Source of the DNA: Propionibacteriales bacterium | GTDB taxonomy: Bacteria; Actinomycetota; Actinomycetes; Propionibacteriales; Nocardioidaceae | Direction of reading: 5' to 3' | DNA length: 64,000 nucleotides | Assembly: GCA_026392455.1 (NCBI GenBank) | Contig: JAPLCB010000009.1 | Location: 434,001-498,000 of the forward strand | Shown here: positions 1 to 9,200 of the stretch, piece by piece | Position numbering within the stretch: position 1 is the stretch's first letter | Layout of the letters: each line of letters starts with the position of its first letter | The notes under the pieces: generated by a model | Database searches by the model: none | Seen by the model: only the letters and a program-made list of their open reading frames with translations | Told to the model about the DNA's origin: nothing | Made by a program: the position numbers and the translations under genes

Positions 1-892
1 GGAGGCGGGTGTTCACCTCGAGGAAGAAGAACTCGCCCGAGACGTCCATGATGAACTCGACGGTCCCGGCGCCTCGATAGCCGATGGCGCGTGCTGCGGC
101 GACGGCCGCCGCGCCGAGTGCGTCTCGTCGAGAGCCATCTACTACCGGGGACGGGGCCTCTTCGAGGATCTTCTGATAGCGCCGCTGGATCGAGCACTCG
201 CGCTCGAAGAGATGCACCACGTTGTCATGGTTGTCGGCGAAGACCTGGACCTCGATGTGACGCGGCCGTTGGACCAAGCGCTCCAGGAAGACGGCGCCGT
301 TGCCGAAAGCCCCGACGGCCTCCCGGCGGGCACCCTCGACTGCAGTTGCGAGCTCATCACGGCCGTTGACCACACGCATTCCACGGCCACCGCCGCCGAA
401 CGCAGCCTTGACCAGGAGTGGGAATCCGATCTCGTTCGCGGCTCGCTCGAGGACCTCGGTGGCCACCTCCCCGTCCTCGATCGAGATCCCGGGGAGCACG
501 GGTACGCCGGCCGCCGCCATGAGTTCCTTGGCAGCCGTCTTCGAACCCATCGCGCGAATCGCATCGGGTGGCGGACCGACGAAGATCAATCCCGCGTCAG
601 CACAGGCTTCGGCGAACTCCGCGTTCTCGGAGAGGAAGCCGTATCCGGGGTGGATGGCCTGCGCACCTGTCGACTGAGCCGCCGCGATGATCAGCTCGGG
701 TCGCAGGTACGTCTCGGCAGCCGAAGATCCGGGAAGCGCGACAGCTTCGTCCGCCTCCAAGACGAAGGGGGCCGAAGCGTCGGGCTCGGAGTGGACCGCG
801 ACCGTCGCGATGTCGAGACTGCGCGCAGATCGGATAACACGCGAGGCAATCTCGCCCCGGTTCGCGATCAACAGCTTGGTGATTCTGGCCAT
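1..892 (-). CDS. Acyl-CoA carboxylase alpha subunit (biotin carboxylase domain), partial
   Basis: The ATG at 892-890 opens a frame that stays open to the window edge (297 codons), so the C-terminus with any biotin-carrier domain is outside. It begins MARITKLLIANRGEIASRV, the standard biotin carboxylase N-terminus. Further along are HPGYGFLSENAEF and the glycine-rich ATP-grasp loop FGGGGRGMRVV. The usual family length is 600-670 residues. The enzyme carboxylates its biotin with bicarbonate and ATP. The gene starts 9 nt after the stop of the beta subunit at 902, so the two form one carboxylase (acetyl-, propionyl- or longer/branched acyl-CoA). Substrate cannot be told from this half. A second alpha/beta pair lies at 37561-41143. 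Confidence 0.93.
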   Translation of the reverse strand, partial: MARITKLLIANRGEIASRVIRSARSLDIATVAVHSEPDASAPFVLEADEAVALPGSSAAETYLRPELIIAAAQSTGAQAIHPGYGFLSENAEFAEACADAGLIFVGPPPDAIRAMGSKTAAKELMAAAGVPVLPGISIEDGEVATEVLERAANEIGFPLLVKAAFGGGGRGMRVVNGRDELATAVEGARREAVGAFGNGAVFLERLVQRPRHIEVQVFADNHDNVVHLFERECSIQRRYQKILEEAPSPVVDGSRRDALGAAAVAAARAIGYRGAGTVEFIMDVSGEFFFLEVNTRL

Positions 893-901
893 GACGCTTC
901 C

Positions 902-2500
902 CTACATCCGAAAGACGCCGAAACCTCGGCGTCCCTCGATCACTTGTGAGTGGACGGCGGACAGCGCCATCCCCAGGACCGTCCTGGTGTCGCGAGGATC
1001 AATGACTCCGTCGTCGTAGATCCGCGCGGTGGTGAAGAACGCGTGCGATTCCTTCTCGATCTGTTCCTCGATCGCCAGCCGCTGCCGGGCGTCCGCGTCG
1101 AGGTCGAACTCGCGGCCAGCCGATTCCGCCGCCTGGCGGCCCACGATGGACAACACCCCGGCGAGCTGTTGTGCGCCCATGACCGCGAGACGCGCGTTGA
1201 CCCAGGCAAACATCAGTCGCGGGTCGTAGGCGCGCCCGGACATGCCGTAGTTTCCCGCCCCGAAGGAGGCGCCGATGTTGATCGTGATGTGCGGCACCGT
1301 GCTGTTCGCGACCGCGTTGATCATCTTGGCGCCGTCTTTGATGATCCCGCCCTGCTCATACGACGTGCCCACCATGTATCCGGTGGTGTTCTGCAGGAAG
1401 ATCAACGGTGTGTCTGTCTGGTTCGCGAGGAGGATGAACTCGGCGGCCTTCTTGGCCTCTTCGCTGAACATCACCCCGCGGTGGTTCGCCAAGATCCCGA
1501 CCGGGAAGCCGTGGATGGTCGCCCATCCGGTAACCAGGCTGGTGCCGTAGCGGGACTTGTACTCGCTGAAGCGGGAGCCGTCGACGACGCGCGCCAGAAT
1601 CTCGCGGGGATCCACCGGTGTGCGGAAATTTTCCGGTGTGATGCCCAGCAACTCCTCCGAGTCGTAAAGCGGCTCCTCGGGAACGGAACTCAGCCCGGGG
1701 CCGAGCTTGCGCCACCCGAGGTCGGCCACAATCTCGCGTCCGATCCTGATGCAATCACGCTCGTCGACCGCGAACATGTCGGCCAGGCCGGATACTTCGG
1801 CATGCATGCGAGCGCCGCCGAGCTGCTCGTCGTCAGCGTCCTCGCCGGTCGCCATCTTGACCAGTGGCGGACCGCCGAGGAACACCTTGGCCTGTCCGTC
1901 CACCAGCACGCAGTAGTCGCACATGCCCGGGACGTAGGCTCCACCGGCGGTCGAATTCCCGAAGACCAGCGCGATCGTCGGGACCCCCTCGGCGGAGAGG
2001 TTCGTGAGCTTCTGGAAGATCTTGCCGGCGTCGACGAAGAGCTCGGACTGCGTCGGCAGGTCGGCGCCCGCCGACTCGACGAGGTACACAACTGGCAGCC
2101 GGTTCTCCCGTGCAATGTCGAGTGCGCGCAGGTTCTTCTTCAGGGTGAAGGGGTTCATCGCGCCGCTGCGGACCGTTGGGTCATGGGCCAGGATCATGCA
2201 CTCGACACCCGAGACGACTCCGATCCCGGTGAGGATGCTGGCGCCCACCGTGAACCTACTGCCCCACGCCGCGAGCGATGACAGTTCCAGGAACGGTGCG
2301 TCCCGATCGAGCAGCAGTTCAAGCCGCTCTCGAACAAGTAGTCGCCCGCGCGCGTGGTGGCGCTGCGCATAGCGCTCTCCCCCGCCAGCCCTGACTAGGT
2401 CGAGCTCACGCTCCAGATCCGCGAGCGCATCTAGCTGGACCTGCCGATTGCGCGCGTACTCCGCATCGGACGTGTCCAGCGTGGACGTAAGAACAGACAT
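902..2500 (-). CDS. Acyl-CoA carboxylase beta subunit (carboxyltransferase)
   Basis: Biotin-dependent carboxyltransferase of 532 residues that passes CO2 from carboxybiotin to an acyl-CoA. Crotonase-fold carboxyltransferase signatures are visible: GNSTAGGAYVPGM, LGGPPLVKMATGE, FLQNTTGYMVG and ASFGAGNYGMSGRAYDPR. It ends in VFRM like its paralogue at 39542. I chose the ATG at 2500 (MSVLTSTLDTS) because AAAGG lies about 7 nt upstream; a TTG six codons earlier lacks such a site. It is followed 9 nt later by the alpha gene. Resemblance to LiuB/AccD-type subunits suggests short or branched acyl-CoA, for example methylcrotonyl-CoA, but this is family-level inference. A palindrome at 2536 probably controls the pair. 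Confidence 0.93.
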   Translation of the reverse strand: MSVLTSTLDTSDAEYARNRQVQLDALADLERELDLVRAGGGERYAQRHHARGRLLVRERLELLLDRDAPFLELSSLAAWGSRFTVGASILTGIGVVSGVECMILAHDPTVRSGAMNPFTLKKNLRALDIARENRLPVVYLVESAGADLPTQSELFVDAGKIFQKLTNLSAEGVPTIALVFGNSTAGGAYVPGMCDYCVLVDGQAKVFLGGPPLVKMATGEDADDEQLGGARMHAEVSGLADMFAVDERDCIRIGREIVADLGWRKLGPGLSSVPEEPLYDSEELLGITPENFRTPVDPREILARVVDGSRFSEYKSRYGTSLVTGWATIHGFPVGILANHRGVMFSEEAKKAAEFILLANQTDTPLIFLQNTTGYMVGTSYEQGGIIKDGAKMINAVANSTVPHITINIGASFGAGNYGMSGRAYDPRLMFAWVNARLAVMGAQQLAGVLSIVGRQAAESAGREFDLDADARQRLAIEEQIEKESHAFFTTARIYDDGVIDPRDTRTVLGMALSAVHSQVIEGRRGFGVFRM

Positions 2501-2535
2501 CGCGACCCTTTCTTTCAAAGCCTGACATCATCCTA

Positions 2536-2551
2536 GTGAATCGTCATTCAC
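2536..2551. promoter_or_regulatory. Palindromic operator upstream of carboxylase genes
   Basis: GTGAAT-CGTC-ATTCAC is a perfect inverted repeat with 6-bp arms and a 4-bp spacer. It is centred about 43 bp upstream of the beta-subunit ATG in the 172-bp gap after icmF. A further lone GTGAAT half-site lies near 2627. The form is that of a TetR-family operator. No regulator for it is evident in the window, so it may answer to a gene outside. Confidence 0.5.
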
Positions 2552-2672
2552 AAAGCCAGCCGATTGCGGACACATCTTGGCCATCGGCATTGCCGCAGCT
2601 GGCAACAACGCACTGACCGTCGGCAGGTAAGTGAATTGCCAAACACTTTTGGCTGCACCGTCGAGTGATAGA

Positions 2673-5600
2673 TCAGACGTTGCGGCGGTACTGGCCGCCC
2701 ACCTCGAAGAACGCCTCGGTGACCTGTTGGAGCGAGCAGACCCGGGCAGCATCCATGAGAACGGCGAAGACGTTCTCGCCGCCCATCGCCGCGTCCTTGA
2801 GCCGGGCAATCGCGACAGCTGCCTCGTCGCGATGGGTCGCCTGGAATGCCTGCACCCGCTCGAGCTGCGACTGCTTCTCGGCATCGGTCGCACGGGCCAG
2901 CTCGATCTCCTGCTCGATGGCATCGTCCGCGTGCGGTTTGCGGAAGGTGTTCACCCCGATGATCGGCAGCGATCCGTCGTGCTTTCGGTGCTCGTAAAGC
3001 ATTGACTCGTCCTGGATGCGCCCGCGCTGGTAGCCGGTCTCCATCGCGCCGAGCACGCCGCCTCGTTCGTTGATCCGGTCGAACTCGGTGAGCACTGCAT
3101 TCTCGACCAGGTCGGTGAGCTCTTCGATGATGAACGACCCCTGCAGCGGGTTCTCGTTCATCGCGAGACCCCACTCCCGGTTGATGATCAGTTGGATCGC
3201 CAGCGCCCTGCGAACGGATTCTTCCGTCGGCGTGGTCACCGCCTCGTCGTAGGCGTTGGTGTGCAGGCTGTTGGCGTTGTCGTAGATCGCGATCAACGCC
3301 TGCAAGGTGGTGCGGATGTCGTTGAAGTCCATCTCCTGCGCATGCAGCGACCGACCGGACGTCTGGACGTGGTACTTGAGCCTCTGCGAACGTTCATTCG
3401 CGCCGTACTTCTCCCTCATCGCCACAGCCCAGATCCGCCGGGCCACCCGGCCCAGAACCGAGTACTCCGGGTCCATGCCGTTGGAGAAGAAGAAGGACAG
3501 GTTCGGTGCGAAGTCGTCGATGCTCATCCCTCGCGCCAGGTAGGCCTCGACATAGGTGAATCCGTTGGCAAGGGTGAAGGCGAGCTGGCTGATCGGGTTC
3601 GCCCCGGCCTCAGCGATGTGATAGCCGGAGATCGACACCGAGTAGAAGTTCTTCATGCTGTTCTCGATGAACCACTCCTGAATGTCCGCCATCATCCGCA
3701 GCGAGAACTCCGTGGAGAAGAGGCAGGTGTTCTGGCCCTGGTCCTCCTTGAGGATGTCGGCCTGGACAGTTCCACGGACGTTCGCCAGTGCGAAACTGCG
3801 GAGCTCGATGCGCTCATCGGCATCAGGAGCTCGCCTCTCGCTCTCAACGAATGCGGCAATCTCCTGATCGACAACCGTGTTGAGGAAGAAGGCCAGAACC
3901 GTCGGCGCCGGGCCGTTAATCGTCATGGACACACTGGTTGTTGGATCGACCAGGTCAAACCCGGCGTAGAGATCCTTCATATCGTCCAGGGTCGCCACGC
4001 TGACACCGGAGGTACCGACTTTGCCGTAGACGTCGGGTCGAGGGTCGGGATCGCGACCGTAGAGGGTCACAGAATCGAACGCCGTGGAGAGCCGGGTCGC
4101 CGGTTGTCCTTCGGAGAGGCGCTTGAAGCGGCGGTTGGTGCGGGCCGGGTCGCCCTCGCCTGCGAACATTCGGGCCGGGTCCTCGTCGTCTCTCTTGAAA
4201 GGGAAGACACCTGCGGTGAAGGGAAATCTGCCGGGCAAGTTCTCGCACCGCCAGAACTTCACCAGTTCGCCGTGATCGACGTATCTCGGAACCGACACCC
4301 GCGGCACTCGAGTACCCGACAGCGATTCGCGGCACGGCTTCTCGGCGTACTCGGCTACCACAGCCGGCCACTCCTGGATTTGTTTGCGGACCGTTGGGTC
4401 GAGCTCGTCGCGTGCCAGCGCTAGGTGGGCCATCACGCCGCCCTGCTCGTCCTCACCCAACTCCCGGCTCACCTCGGCGAGCCGCTGCACCCGACGGGCG
4501 GCATCGACCAATTGACTCGTGCGGAGGTGGTAGTCCCGAACTGTCTGGGTGATCTCGGCCAGGTAGCGCACCCGGTCGCTGGGGACGACCTGCCGGATGG
4601 TCGAGGAGTGCCTGGTGCTGACGCGTGGCAGCGCGCCTTCCTCTAGTGCGAGCCCCTGCTCGGCGAGCATCCCGGCCAGGTGCTGGTACAGGGCTGTGAC
4701 GCCATCGTCGTTGAAGGTTGCCGCACTGGTGCCGAAGAGCGGCATGTCTTCAGGCTTGCTGCCGAACGCCTCCCGGTTGCGGACCATCTGGCGCCCGACG
4801 TCGCGCAGCGCGTCCTTCGCGCCTCGCCGCTCGAACTTGTTGATCACCACTACGTCGGCGAAGTCGAGCATGTCGATCTTCTCCAGCTGCGAAGCGGCGC
4901 CGAACTCCGGCGTCATCACATAGACGCTGACGTCCACGAACGGCACGATCGCGGCGTCGCCCTGACCGATGCCGGGTGTCTCTACCACGATGAGGTCGAA
5001 TCCTCCGGCCTTGGTGACCTCGATGACATCACCGAGGTGTTCGGGGACCTCATGGGCGCCGCGAGTGGCGAGGGAGCGGAAGAAGATCCGGTCCCCGTCC
5101 AGTGCGTTTGCGCGGATCCGATCACCGAGCAGCGCGCCTCCCCCCTTGCGGCGGGTCGGGTCGACTGCGATCACTGCAATCCGAAGCTTGTCCTCCTGAT
5201 CCAACCTGAAGCGCCGGATCAGCTCGTCGGTCAGCGAGGACTTGCCCGACCCACCGGTACCGGTGATGCCGACTACCGGTACGACCCGGGAAGCGGCCGC
5301 GGCCTTCACCGAAGCCAGCAAGTCCGCCTCGAGTGCACCTTGCTCAGCCCCGGTGATCGCGCGCGCAATCGCCATCCGGTCTCCCGCCAGAATCTCGGGC
5401 GCACGAACCTGTTGAGTTGCCCAGAGGTCGAAGTCACAATCGGCGACGACGGAATTGATCATGCCGACCAGGCCCATCCGCTGGCCGTCCTCGGGAGAGA
5501 AGATGGTCACGCCCTTCTCGCGAAGGCGCGCGATCTCGGCTGGAACGATGACGCCTCCGCCTCCTCCGACCACTTTGATATGGCCGGCGCCCTTCTCACG

Positions 5601-5960
5601 AAGTCGGTCGACCAGGTACTCGAAGTACTCCACATGCCCGCCCTGGTAAGAGGAGACAGCGATGCCCTGGACGTCTTCCTCAAGCGCGGCATCGACCACT
5701 TCGGCAACCGAGCGGTTGTGCCCGAGGTGGATCACCTCACACCCTTGCGACTGAAAGATGCGCCGCATGATGTTGATGGACGCGTCATGCCCGTCGAACA
5801 GCGCCGAAGCGGTGACCAAACGAAGGGGGTGACGCGGGACGTGCAGCCGGTTCATGAGGGTGTCGCTCTTCTCGGGGACAAGGTCCTGAAACAGGACACT
5901 GGATGGAATGTCCAGCTGGGTGGACAGTGTTCGGCCCTGGTGACGGCTGGGCCGTTGCAT
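2673..5960 (-). CDS. icmF: Fused B12-dependent acyl-CoA mutase with G-protein chaperone (IcmF)
   Basis: Adenosylcobalamin-dependent mutase of 1095 residues that interconverts branched and linear acyl-CoAs (isobutyryl/butyryl-CoA; some members pivalyl/isovaleryl-CoA). Domain order is the IcmF order: B12-binding at residues 45-180 with FDGHDASINIMRR and the ligand loop HLGHNRS; a MeaB-like GTPase from about 225 with Walker A GITGTGGSGKSS at 231-242 and NKFERRGAKD; then the TIM-barrel substrate domain. The ATG at 5960 overlaps the mceF stop as TAATG and gives the usual family length; a later ATG at 5855 is the alternative. Being the last cistron of an mce operon links import to branched-chain acyl-CoA handling. 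Confidence 0.9.
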   Translation of the reverse strand: MQRPSRHQGRTLSTQLDIPSSVLFQDLVPEKSDTLMNRLHVPRHPLRLVTASALFDGHDASINIMRRIFQSQGCEVIHLGHNRSVAEVVDAALEEDVQGIAVSSYQGGHVEYFEYLVDRLREKGAGHIKVVGGGGGVIVPAEIARLREKGVTIFSPEDGQRMGLVGMINSVVADCDFDLWATQQVRAPEILAGDRMAIARAITGAEQGALEADLLASVKAAAASRVVPVVGITGTGGSGKSSLTDELIRRFRLDQEDKLRIAVIAVDPTRRKGGGALLGDRIRANALDGDRIFFRSLATRGAHEVPEHLGDVIEVTKAGGFDLIVVETPGIGQGDAAIVPFVDVSVYVMTPEFGAASQLEKIDMLDFADVVVINKFERRGAKDALRDVGRQMVRNREAFGSKPEDMPLFGTSAATFNDDGVTALYQHLAGMLAEQGLALEEGALPRVSTRHSSTIRQVVPSDRVRYLAEITQTVRDYHLRTSQLVDAARRVQRLAEVSRELGEDEQGGVMAHLALARDELDPTVRKQIQEWPAVVAEYAEKPCRESLSGTRVPRVSVPRYVDHGELVKFWRCENLPGRFPFTAGVFPFKRDDEDPARMFAGEGDPARTNRRFKRLSEGQPATRLSTAFDSVTLYGRDPDPRPDVYGKVGTSGVSVATLDDMKDLYAGFDLVDPTTSVSMTINGPAPTVLAFFLNTVVDQEIAAFVESERRAPDADERIELRSFALANVRGTVQADILKEDQGQNTCLFSTEFSLRMMADIQEWFIENSMKNFYSVSISGYHIAEAGANPISQLAFTLANGFTYVEAYLARGMSIDDFAPNLSFFFSNGMDPEYSVLGRVARRIWAVAMREKYGANERSQRLKYHVQTSGRSLHAQEMDFNDIRTTLQALIAIYDNANSLHTNAYDEAVTTPTEESVRRALAIQLIINREWGLAMNENPLQGSFIIEELTDLVENAVLTEFDRINERGGVLGAMETGYQRGRIQDESMLYEHRKHDGSLPIIGVNTFRKPHADDAIEQEIELARATDAEKQSQLERVQAFQATHRDEAAVAIARLKDAAMGGENVFAVLMDAARVCSLQQVTEAFFEVGGQYRRNV

Positions 5961-7057
5961 TAGGGAGCGACGGGGCCGGGAGCCCGCTCTGCGCCGCGCA
6001 ACATCCGGTCGGCGGGCGCGTTGCACTTCCCGGCCGTGTAGACCGGATGGGTGGTCAATGAAGTCGGGTCGTGCTTTGGAGACCCGTAGCGGCACTGGAA
6101 CTCGGTCGCCACGATGATCATCCCGTTCAACGCTCCGTCAGACGCTGCCGTCGCCAGGCTGTTGATGCCCTTCGCATAGTGGGCCAGCAACGCACGGAAG
6201 TGCGGGTCATAGGCATTCACCAGTGCAGTGACCTCGTTGACGCGGTCCAAGAAGGGCGGCAGCACCTCCTCAGCAAGCGCGAGCAGATCGCGGATCCTGG
6301 CCACCTCGCCAGGGCCCGCGGTCAGGAGCGAACGCAGCGTGGGGTCATAGCGCCTTAAGAAGGCCGTGATCTCAGCGCTGGAGCGCACCACGATGCGGAT
6401 CTTGCGGGCATAGTCCGCACCCACCTGGAGGAGCACATTTCCGTTGTCCGCGAGACGCCGTGACTCCGGCCAGTAGCGATCGAGCGTCTGGAGGAGCCCG
6501 TAACCCTGATCGGCGAGCCGGGCGATGTCGTCCCCGGTGCCGTTGAGTGCTGTGCTGATGCCGTCCAAAGCCCTGCCGACGTCGGCCGGATTCATCTGGT
6601 CCAGCAAGTTGCTGATCGCGACGACGGTTGACGACAACGTCTCGGGCAGGTCTTTGGCGGTGGCTGTGATCCTGTCGCCGGACTTCAAGTAGGGACCGGA
6701 CGCGGTGGCCGGCTGGAAGTCCAAGTACTGTTCGCCGACCGGGGAGAGCGATCGAACCTTGATCCTCGATGATCTCGGAATATCCACTGCCTCAGTGATC
6801 GTCGCGGTGGCCTCGATCATCCCGTCACGTCCCACATGGATTCGCGTGATCCTGCCGATTCTGTTTCCCCGGTAGGTGACCGCCGACCCCTCGAAGAGCG
6901 AACCGGTCGTCGGCATGATCACCACGTACCGATCAGGCTGGTGAAGAATCGGGATCTCCAGGACTTGGGAGACCAAGTACGAGGCGGTCACCACGAAGAC
7001 GGCAATAACGCCGTAGAGGCTGACATAGAGCCGGTTTAGGTACTTCCAACTGGTCAC
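5960..7057 (-). CDS. mceF: Mce family substrate-binding protein, MceF position
   Basis: Sixth Mce subunit of 365 residues. It has a short cytoplasmic N-terminus, one transmembrane segment at about residues 14-34 and an MlaD/Mce domain (TGSLFEGSAVTYRGNRIGRI, then LSPVGEQYLDF), followed by a long helical region. Mce proteins form a periplasm-spanning hexameric conduit that passes lipids or sterols to the YrbE permease. Start GTG at 7057 overlaps the mceE stop as GTGA. It lacks a long proline-rich tail: the end is AERAPGPVAP. Naming follows operon position and the missing MceE-type DLPLPG motif. Confidence 0.9.
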   Translation of the reverse strand: MTSWKYLNRLYVSLYGVIAVFVVTASYLVSQVLEIPILHQPDRYVVIMPTTGSLFEGSAVTYRGNRIGRITRIHVGRDGMIEATATITEAVDIPRSSRIKVRSLSPVGEQYLDFQPATASGPYLKSGDRITATAKDLPETLSSTVVAISNLLDQMNPADVGRALDGISTALNGTGDDIARLADQGYGLLQTLDRYWPESRRLADNGNVLLQVGADYARKIRIVVRSSAEITAFLRRYDPTLRSLLTAGPGEVARIRDLLALAEEVLPPFLDRVNEVTALVNAYDPHFRALLAHYAKGINSLATAASDGALNGMIIVATEFQCRYGSPKHDPTSLTTHPVYTAGKCNAPADRMLRGAERAPGPVAP

Positions 7058-8118
7058 GGCAGTTCCTGGCCCGTCGTAGTTCGGCTCAGCCCGAGGAGGC
7101 CGGGGAGACCGGAGAGACCGGGCAGGGAGCCGAGCAGGCCGGAGGCCGTGGAACTGGGAACGATTTGAACGTCGAGTGGAACCCAGTCGCCGGGCACAGT
7201 CTTGTTGATCAAACGGACTGTCTTGGTGAAGGCGTCAAGATTCGAAGCGAACCGGTCGCGCAATGAATAGAACGAATCAAGGACTGGCCCGAGCTGTCTG
7301 ACCAAGCGGAGTAGTTGGTCACGACTTGCCCCCACCAGAGCGTCCGCGTTTCGGCTCAGGGCCGCAGTCTGCTCCAGCAGCGCCACAAACTTGTCGGTGT
7401 TCGCCCGCAGCGCGCGCGCTGCGGGCGGGATGTCGACCAGTGCCTGGCGGACCACATCGCGTCGAGCGTTCACCGCTGCCGATGCGCCTGCAAGGGCCTT
7501 CAGGGCGCGGTCGACATTCACCGTGGTCGAGTTGACCTGATGCAGGAAGAGCGCGCTTCGTTCGATGAATTGACGGAGGGTGCCCGCGCGCCCGCCGACT
7601 GCGGCCTGAACCTCAGTGGTGATCGTCTGCAGCTGGTTGAGGCCGCCGCCGTTGATCAACAGCGAAGCCTGAGCCAGGGTGTCCTCCACCGTGGGAGCGG
7701 TGGTCGCGTTGGGAGGTTTGATGACATCGCCCGCCACGAACACCCGACCTGAGGGCGGTGACGCAACATCGACAAAAAGCTCGCCGAGCGGCGTGTTGTA
7801 GCGAAGGCGGGCTGTCGCCCCCTGTCGGACCCTGGTTGAAGTCTTGATATTGAGGTGCACGAGAGCCCGAAAGTCGCGGGTGCTGATTTCAGAAACCCGT
7901 CCGACATCGATCCCGTCGACCTTCACCTTGGCGCCCACGGCGAGGTTCAGCGCATCGTCGAACTCGGCAGTGATCGCGATGGTCGGACCTGACACCGTGG
8001 TCCCTGGTAGTGGAAGGTCGCGCGCGTCGTAGCTTCGTCCGAGAACGACCCATACCCCTAGAAGGAGAATCAAGCCGAGCGCAACCCGTGGGAGGAGGAA
8101 CTTCATGTCTCGAGTCAC
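7054..8118 (-). CDS. mceE: Mce family protein, MceE position, no lipobox cysteine
   Basis: Fifth Mce subunit, 354 residues. One hydrophobic segment (residues 8-27) is followed by RDLPLPGTTVSGP, the typical start of MceE proteins, then the Mce domain (VGAKVKVDGIDVGRVSEI and RYNTPLGELFVDV). Mycobacterial MceE proteins are lipoproteins with a cysteine before this motif. Here the stretch reads VVLGRSYDARDLPLPG and has no cysteine, so it should be held by an uncleaved membrane anchor. Start GTG at 8118 overlaps the previous stop (GTGA); an ATG at 8106 is possible. The tail is rich in Leu-Gly-Ser repeats around GLLGSLPGLSGLPGLLGL. Confidence 0.9.
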   Translation of the reverse strand: MTRDMKFLLPRVALGLILLLGVWVVLGRSYDARDLPLPGTTVSGPTIAITAEFDDALNLAVGAKVKVDGIDVGRVSEISTRDFRALVHLNIKTSTRVRQGATARLRYNTPLGELFVDVASPPSGRVFVAGDVIKPPNATTAPTVEDTLAQASLLINGGGLNQLQTITTEVQAAVGGRAGTLRQFIERSALFLHQVNSTTVNVDRALKALAGASAAVNARRDVVRQALVDIPPAARALRANTDKFVALLEQTAALSRNADALVGASRDQLLRLVRQLGPVLDSFYSLRDRFASNLDAFTKTVRLINKTVPGDWVPLDVQIVPSSTASGLLGSLPGLSGLPGLLGLSRTTTGQELP

Positions 8119-9200
8119 TTCCCGCCCAGACCGTGGAGGTTGTCAAAGAGCGCGTTGAAGAAGTCCTCGAAGGGCACTGCCCCGATCACTGCGCAGAGGC
8201 CGGGGAGCGGGACCGCGCCGCACAGCAGTGATTTCAACTGGTTCTGGAAGGCGTTTCCAATCGGGAACTGAAGGCGAAAACCTTCGGGTCCCCGTGCGTT
8301 GGCGATGTTCTCGACAGCGATCGGCATCACCCGCAGGAACTCGGCCACCGAGGACTTGTGGGCGAGCAGCGTGTCCGCAACTCCGCTGGCATCACGCGCG
8401 GCTACCCGGATCGCGTCAGCGTTTCGCTGCGCAAAGTCGGACAGCACCATGACAGCCTTTCGCAACTTGGTCACAGCTCGTTCGAAGTTCGTGCGCTCGG
8501 CCGCGAGCATCTCGGTGGTTGAGGCCATCGAGTCGAGGAAACCTTCGACGGCGCCCTTGTTGCGAACCAGAACCTCGGCCAGGGTGTCGAGCTCGGTCAC
8601 GGTCCCCGAGAGGTTGTCCCGCTGGCCGTAGATGCCGTCGACGGCGGTGCTCAAGTTGATGATGGCGGCATTCATGTCCGCGCCGTGTGGCCCGAAGGTG
8701 TCGGCGCTGGCCTTGAGGAAACGTGACATCGCCTGCCGAGTCGGCCCCGAGCCCGAGATACCCGTCGCCAGGTCGTGGACAGAATCGAGTACCTCGTCGA
8801 AGTCCACCGGAGTCTTGGTCCGTTCGACAGGAATCGTCGTGCCTGACGACAGGACAGGCCCGCTCGTGTAGCGAGGCGTCAGTTCGACGTAGCGGTCGGT
8901 CGCTACCGACCGGGAGACGATCAATGCCCAGGCGCCTGCCGGCACTTTAACTCCATGTTCGATTTCCAGAACGACGCGCGACACAGCCCCATCCGGGTCG
9001 ATCGACTTCACCCTTCCGACGGGCACGCCCAGGATTCCGACGTCATTGCCGACGAAGAGTCCTGCCGTGTCGGCGAAGGTCACCGTCAGGTTGGACTTGT
9101 CCGCACGCGCTGGTCCTACGACGGCGAGCCCGACGAGAGCAAGAATGCCTGCCAGGGCGACAGCAAGGAGAGCCCGCTTGCGCGTCCGTACCCACGTCAT
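8115..9200 (-). CDS. mceD: Mce family protein, MceD position
   Basis: Fourth Mce subunit, 361 residues. ATG at 9200 (MTWVRTRKRALLAV) overlaps the mceC stop as TGATG, which decides against the earlier in-frame start at 9269. One N-terminal transmembrane segment (about residues 9-29) precedes the Mce domain (GLFVGNDVGILGVPVGRVKSI, VSRSVATDRYVEL). A helical stretch and a C-terminus with LLCGAVPLPGLCAVIG follow. It is predicted to form part of the periplasmic lipid conduit with the other five Mce proteins. Confidence 0.9.
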   Translation of the reverse strand: MTWVRTRKRALLAVALAGILALVGLAVVGPARADKSNLTVTFADTAGLFVGNDVGILGVPVGRVKSIDPDGAVSRVVLEIEHGVKVPAGAWALIVSRSVATDRYVELTPRYTSGPVLSSGTTIPVERTKTPVDFDEVLDSVHDLATGISGSGPTRQAMSRFLKASADTFGPHGADMNAAIINLSTAVDGIYGQRDNLSGTVTELDTLAEVLVRNKGAVEGFLDSMASTTEMLAAERTNFERAVTKLRKAVMVLSDFAQRNADAIRVAARDASGVADTLLAHKSSVAEFLRVMPIAVENIANARGPEGFRLQFPIGNAFQNQLKSLLCGAVPLPGLCAVIGAVPFEDFFNALFDNLHGLGGK

